Assembly: GCA_019420345.1 (NCBI GenBank)
Contig: JAHZHI010000034.1
Location: 1 to 51,187, forward strand
Direction of reading: 5' to 3'
DNA: 51,187 nt
DNA from: Peptococcaceae bacterium
GTDB taxonomy: Bacteria > Bacillota > Peptococcia > Peptococcales > Peptococcaceae
Under the pieces are notes generated by a model. That model saw only the letters and a list, made by a program, of their open reading frames with translations, made no database searches and was not told the origin of the DNA. Made by a program: the position numbers and the translations under genes. This document shows, piece after piece, positions 48,098 through 51,187 of the stretch; the stretch's first letter is position 1; each line of letters opens with the position of its first letter.

Positions 48098-49111
48098 ATG
48101 AAGAAAATCGTTTCATTGCTGCTCGTTCTGATGCTGGCAGTGGGTATGGTTGGCTGCGGCAATTCCAGCGACAGCTCTGATACTGCTGCAACATCTGCTG
48201 CACAGGAATCAGACAAAAAGGATGCTGTGGTTGTTGACACCACCATTCTCAAAGAAGCCGACGACGACATGCTGAACACTTACACCGTGATCGCTGTCAA
48301 TCCAGAGGCACCATTTGTGGACGCCAATGGCAACGCTGTTTCTGACGTGGCCATCAACACCGCTGGCGCTGACGCACTGGTTCAGTGGCTGCTGACCGAT
48401 GAAGCGCTGGATTTGGCTGCAAACTATGGCTATGATGACTACGGTGAATACCTCTTCTATCGTGAAGACAATGCACCAGTGTATAGCGGCGACATTTCCA
48501 AAGCCACCGACGACACCAAGACCATTCGTCTGTCTACGACCACTTCGGTCAACGACTCTGGTCTGCTCGATTATCTCCTGCCGATCTTCGAAGATGAATA
48601 CGGCTACACTGTTGAAGTGACTTCCGCTGGTACTGGTCAGGCCATCGCTGCTGCTGAAAACGGCAACGCCGACCTGATCCTCGTACATTCAAAATCCCAG
48701 GAAGAAGAATTTGTCAACGCTGGTTATGCCCGTGTGGTTGACGGCTTTGACACGGAACGCATTTCCTTCCTCTACAACTATTTCGTGCTCTGCGGTCCAT
48801 CCGATGACCCAGCAGGTGTTGCCGATGCAGCCACCGTTAAGGATGCATTTGCAGCCATCGCTGAAGGTGAATATCCATTCATTTCCCGCGGCGACGAATC
48901 CGGCACCCACACCAAGGAACTCTCCCTCTGGCCAGCCGACCTCGGCATCACTGCTGATCCAGCATCCTTCGCTGATTACACCAGCTGGTACACCTCTGCC
49001 AACGCCGGCATGGGCGCTTGCCTTGTCATGGCAGAAGAAAAGGGCGCTTACATTCTGACCGATAAGGCCACCTATCTCACCTTCGTGGCCAACGGTGGTC
49101 AGGTTGAATAA
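48098..49111 (+). CDS. tupA: Tungstate ABC transporter binding lipoprotein, apparently circularly permuted
   Basis: A 337-residue lipoprotein with lipobox VGMVGC (C20). Residues 141-337 carry the normal TupA core: KTIRLSTTTSVNDSGLLDYL (the oxyanion-binding TTTS), SAGTGQAI, FISRGDESGTHTKE, and near the end NAGMGACLVMAEEKGAYILTDKATYLTF. The usual C-terminal lobe segment, normally after that point, is absent there and found instead at residues 47-130: MLNTYTVIAVNPEAPF, GADALVQWLLTDEALDLA, GYDDYGEYLFY. This is the order expected of a circular permutation. It captures tungstate (possibly molybdate) outside the cell for TupBC. Leader and partner genes agree. Confidence 0.88.
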   Translation: MKKIVSLLLVLMLAVGMVGCGNSSDSSDTAATSAAQESDKKDAVVVDTTILKEADDDMLNTYTVIAVNPEAPFVDANGNAVSDVAINTAGADALVQWLLTDEALDLAANYGYDDYGEYLFYREDNAPVYSGDISKATDDTKTIRLSTTTSVNDSGLLDYLLPIFEDEYGYTVEVTSAGTGQAIAAAENGNADLILVHSKSQEEEFVNAGYARVVDGFDTERISFLYNYFVLCGPSDDPAGVADAATVKDAFAAIAEGEYPFISRGDESGTHTKELSLWPADLGITADPASFADYTSWYTSANAGMGACLVMAEEKGAYILTDKATYLTFVANGGQVE

Positions 49112-49151
49112 GAATTGCCTCTGTTGCAAACAGAGTGCATAGGGTACAATA

Positions 49152-49189
49152 AATCCCGTGGAGCGGTGAACGGCTCCACGGGATTTTTT
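49152..49189 (+). terminator. Terminator between tupA and tupB
   Basis: Perfect 13-bp stem AATCCCGTGGAGC/GCTCCACGGGATT with T6. Partial read-through would yield more binding protein than permease and ATPase. Confidence 0.88.
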
Positions 49190-49207
49190 AGAAAAGGAGG
49201 CGGAAGC

Positions 49208-49894
49208 GTGGGAAGTGCGCTGGAACAAGCACTGGCGCTGATTCTTTCAGCGGATCCAGAGCTTATCAATATTCTCTCTGTAACGGGCATCATGAGTGTG
49301 CAAAGCTCCATCCTTGCGCTGCTCATTGGCGTGCCTCTTGGCGTTTGGCTGGGAGCGTGCCGATTTCCGGGGCGTGGGGCATTGCTGGTGCTCAACCGCA
49401 CCTTGATGGGCATGCCGCCGGTTGTCTGCGGCCTGATTTTCTACATGCTGTTTTCAGGCGTGGGTCCATTTCGCCACATGCAGCTGCTGTTCACCGTGAA
49501 AATCATGGTCATGGCGCAAGTGGTGCTGATTACGCCGATCGTTGTCGGCAACATGGAGGCTTACGTATCCGGCATTGCCTCGGCAGTGCGGGAAACCGCG
49601 CGTGGGCTGCGGCTTGGCGGGCTCAAAACTTTCTGGCTTCTGACCAACGAATGCGTTTACCAGATTTTTTCCGTCTATCTGCTCGCCTTTGCGCGCGCCA
49701 TCGCTGAAGTTGGTGCTGTTTCCATGGTCGGCGGCGCCATCGCCTGGAAGACCAACGTCATGACCACGGCGATCATGCAGTACACCAACCGTGGGAATTT
49801 CTCTCTGGGCATCGCCCTGGGCATCATTCTCATGAGCGTGTCACTCTTGGTGAACGTCGTTCTCACGCTGGCCCAAAGGAGGATGAGCCGATGA
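49208..49894 (+). CDS. tupB: Tungstate ABC transporter permease
   Basis: A 228-residue permease with five to six helices and the EAA-like loop ETARGLRLGGLKTFWLLTNE (about residues 132-151) that contacts the ATPase. It matches TupB/ModB-type permeases: SVQSSILALLIGVPLGVWLG and FARAIAEVGAVSMVGGAI. The start is a GTG at 49208 after AAAAGGAGG. tupC overlaps its stop codon. Confidence 0.93.
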   Translation: MGSALEQALALILSADPELINILSVTGIMSVQSSILALLIGVPLGVWLGACRFPGRGALLVLNRTLMGMPPVVCGLIFYMLFSGVGPFRHMQLLFTVKIMVMAQVVLITPIVVGNMEAYVSGIASAVRETARGLRLGGLKTFWLLTNECVYQIFSVYLLAFARAIAEVGAVSMVGGAIAWKTNVMTTAIMQYTNRGNFSLGIALGIILMSVSLLVNVVLTLAQRRMSR

Positions 49895-50544
49895 ACATTC
49901 AAGCCTTCACGAAAACCTACGACGGCCGAACTGTCCTGGATTTTCCAACCATGGCGCTTGCTCCTGGCACCATCTATGCTGTCATTGGTGCCAACGGCTG
50001 CGGCAAATCGACTTTGGCCAAGGTGCTCACCGGCACCATCAAGTCCGACCAGAAAAAGAAAGTCCTCACCGGGGCAGAAATCGGCTACATGCCGCAGAAA
50101 AACTTTGCCTTTCGCATGAGCACCAAAGCCAATATTCTGCTCAATGGCAAGGACCCGGCCAAAGCTGCGCAGCTGATGCAGGCGCTGCACATTGATCACC
50201 TTGCCGACAAACCGGCCCATCGCCTTTCTGGCGGGGAAACCGCGCGCATGGCATTGGCGCGGCTGATGATGAAAGACTACGGCATCGTCGTGCTCGACGA
50301 GCCGACCGCCGCTATGGATATTGAAACCACCCTGCTCTCGGAGCAGCTCATCCTGCACTATGTGCAGCAGACCCACTGTGTGCTCATCCTCATCACCCAC
50401 AGCCTCCAGCAGGCACGGCGCGTCGCCGACCAAATCTGGTACATTCACCAGGGCAGCCTGCTCGAACACGGCAGCAAAGACGACCTATTGCATACACCAC
50501 AAACCGCTGAACTGAAAACCTTCCTGGAATTCTATGGCGTGTAA
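49891..50544 (+). CDS. tupC: Tungstate ABC transporter ATPase
   Basis: A 217-residue ABC ATPase: Walker A GANGCGKST near 34, signature LSGGETARM near 112, Walker B IVVLDEPTAAMD near 131, switch His in LITHSLQQ. It lacks the C-terminal molybdate-binding (TOBE) domain of ModC, which fits TupC. Its start overlaps the tupB stop (ATGA). Confidence 0.93.
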   Translation: MNIQAFTKTYDGRTVLDFPTMALAPGTIYAVIGANGCGKSTLAKVLTGTIKSDQKKKVLTGAEIGYMPQKNFAFRMSTKANILLNGKDPAKAAQLMQALHIDHLADKPAHRLSGGETARMALARLMMKDYGIVVLDEPTAAMDIETTLLSEQLILHYVQQTHCVLILITHSLQQARRVADQIWYIHQGSLLEHGSKDDLLHTPQTAELKTFLEFYGV

Positions 50545-50549
50545 GCACA

Positions 50550-50600
50550 ACAAGGTGTCCAACGAACAACATAATTGTTCGCTGGACACCTTGTTTTTTT
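50550..50600 (+). terminator. Terminator of tup operon
   Basis: Long stem AAGGTGTCC.ACGAACAA paired with TTGTTCGCTGGACACCTT, followed by T7. Confidence 0.9.
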
Positions 50601-50713
50601 GTTATGGCCGTTAAAATGCCACCACGCGCCCCAAAGTTGCGCGAAAGGTGATGGCGGCAACCAATGTTTTTCGCTAGAATGAAGGCAAGAAATGCAAAGG
50701 AAGGATGGTATCT

Positions 50714-51100
50714 ATGGCTATGACCACCGTTGGTATTTTTGTTGCCTTGCTTTGGCTGCTCGCTGAGCTGGCGGTGCTTGCTGCGGTTGTTTATCTTTTC
50801 ATTCTCATTGTCAAGGCGCTGAAGAAATACATCGGCAGCAAAGAGGTGCGCGAAGAAAAGCGAGAAATGCGCCATTCGCTGGGCGAAGTGCTGCGTGCCG
50901 AGCGCACACGCTGCAAAATGACGCAGGAATTCGTCGCAGAAAGCCTCGGCGTCAGCCGCCAGGCCGTGAGCAAATGGGAAAATGGCGTCGCCGACCCTTC
51001 AACCGCCAACCTGCTCGCCCTCGCCAAGCTCTATGGCGTCAGCGCGGAAGACCTGCTCCGGCAGGTTGCGCCGCAGGAAGAAGCGGAAGAAACGCCATAA
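50714..51100 (+). CDS. Membrane-tethered XRE family regulator
   Basis: A 128-residue protein. Residues 1-33 form a membrane helix (VGIFVALLWLLAELAVLAAVVYLFILIV) followed by a basic stretch. Residues 58-115 are an XRE helix-turn-helix (LRAERTRCKMTQEFVAESLGVSRQAVSKWENGVADPST). The membrane helix comes first, while many XRE proteins with membrane helices carry them at the C-terminus. The ATG at 50714 is chosen because AAAGGAAGG lies nine bases before it; the ATG at 50705 abuts that site. Target genes are unknown. Confidence 0.82.
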   Translation: MAMTTVGIFVALLWLLAELAVLAAVVYLFILIVKALKKYIGSKEVREEKREMRHSLGEVLRAERTRCKMTQEFVAESLGVSRQAVSKWENGVADPSTANLLALAKLYGVSAEDLLRQVAPQEEAEETP

Positions 51101-51156
51101 ATGGCCGATGAACGCACAAAAAAGGCAGACCGTGGTGGCCTTTCAGCTTGTCGAAA

Positions 51157-51184
51157 AAGGTCACCGCAAGGTGGCCTTTTTCTC
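51157..51184 (+). terminator. Terminator of XRE gene
   Basis: Stem AAAAAGGTCACC/GGTGGCCTTTTT with a GCAA loop and T5. Confidence 0.88.
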
Positions 51185-51187
51185 GTC

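Noticed and set aside
48098..49111. Phosphate-binding PstS instead of TupA
   Set aside because: The TTTSVNDSGLL motif, the TupB/TupC-type partners and the leader all fit tungstate better; PstS has a different oxyanion loop.

Overview
The window reads as a chromosomal segment of an anaerobic Bacillota (Clostridia-like) bacterium. Shine-Dalgarno sites are of the AGGAGG type and terminators are Rho-independent. Surface proteins carry C-terminal SLH domains, and there is a dockerin-bearing M60 protease, a tungstate transporter and a manganese riboswitch. No rRNA gene or phylogenetic marker fixes the genus; a host-associated, Peptococcaceae-like organism is my guess. Most genes are GC-rich, but two blocks (12348-14165 and about 27182-34535) are clearly AT-richer and look acquired.

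Layout. 1-4530: a structured small-RNA gene, a small Cys-rich protein and a large GLUG/B-repeat/SLH adhesin whose reading frame is broken by an 11-bp tandem duplication. 4535-6800: an AAA/DUF4143 ATPase, 32-bp direct repeats and three tandem small-RNA genes of the same family. 6914-12259: a degenerate iron-alcohol-dehydrogenase homologue, a stalk-domain protein, YigZ, a small protein, a membrane acyltransferase, tRNA-Gln and a GNAT acetyltransferase. 12348-14165: an AT-rich AlbA_2/ATPase regulator. 14430-20333: an ECF S component, coaX, an RNase Z-like hydrolase, a Mn riboswitch with two TerC exporters, dusB and a thioredoxin-like protein. 20416-27125: LysR regulator, heterodimeric ABC exporter, glyA and upp.

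27182-34535 is a 7.4-kb AT-rich island. It is bracketed by two perfect 30-bp copies of one terminator hairpin and carries a LysR regulator, an alkaline-phosphatase-superfamily enzyme, an SLC13-type permease and a three-gene cassette (zinc-ribbon protein, permease-less ABC ATPase, unknown protein). 34587-39489: a stalk-domain protein, an AraC regulator, and two paralogous MFS transporters flanking a cytidylate-kinase-like gene. 39730-47869: the M60 protease with dockerin, an SLH-anchored partner, another stalk-domain protein and an orphan HicB. 48098-50544: a tungstate ABC operon with a structured leader, whose binding protein appears circularly permuted. The window ends with a membrane-tethered XRE regulator.

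The strongest candidates for something undescribed are: (1) a four-member small-RNA family in which nearly every hairpin displays a C/U-rich, anti-Shine-Dalgarno-like loop, with compensatory base changes and a constant promoter geometry; (2) the circularly permuted TupA; (3) the terminator-bracketed island with its orphan ABC cassette; (4) the 11-bp duplication that could switch the adhesin on and off.
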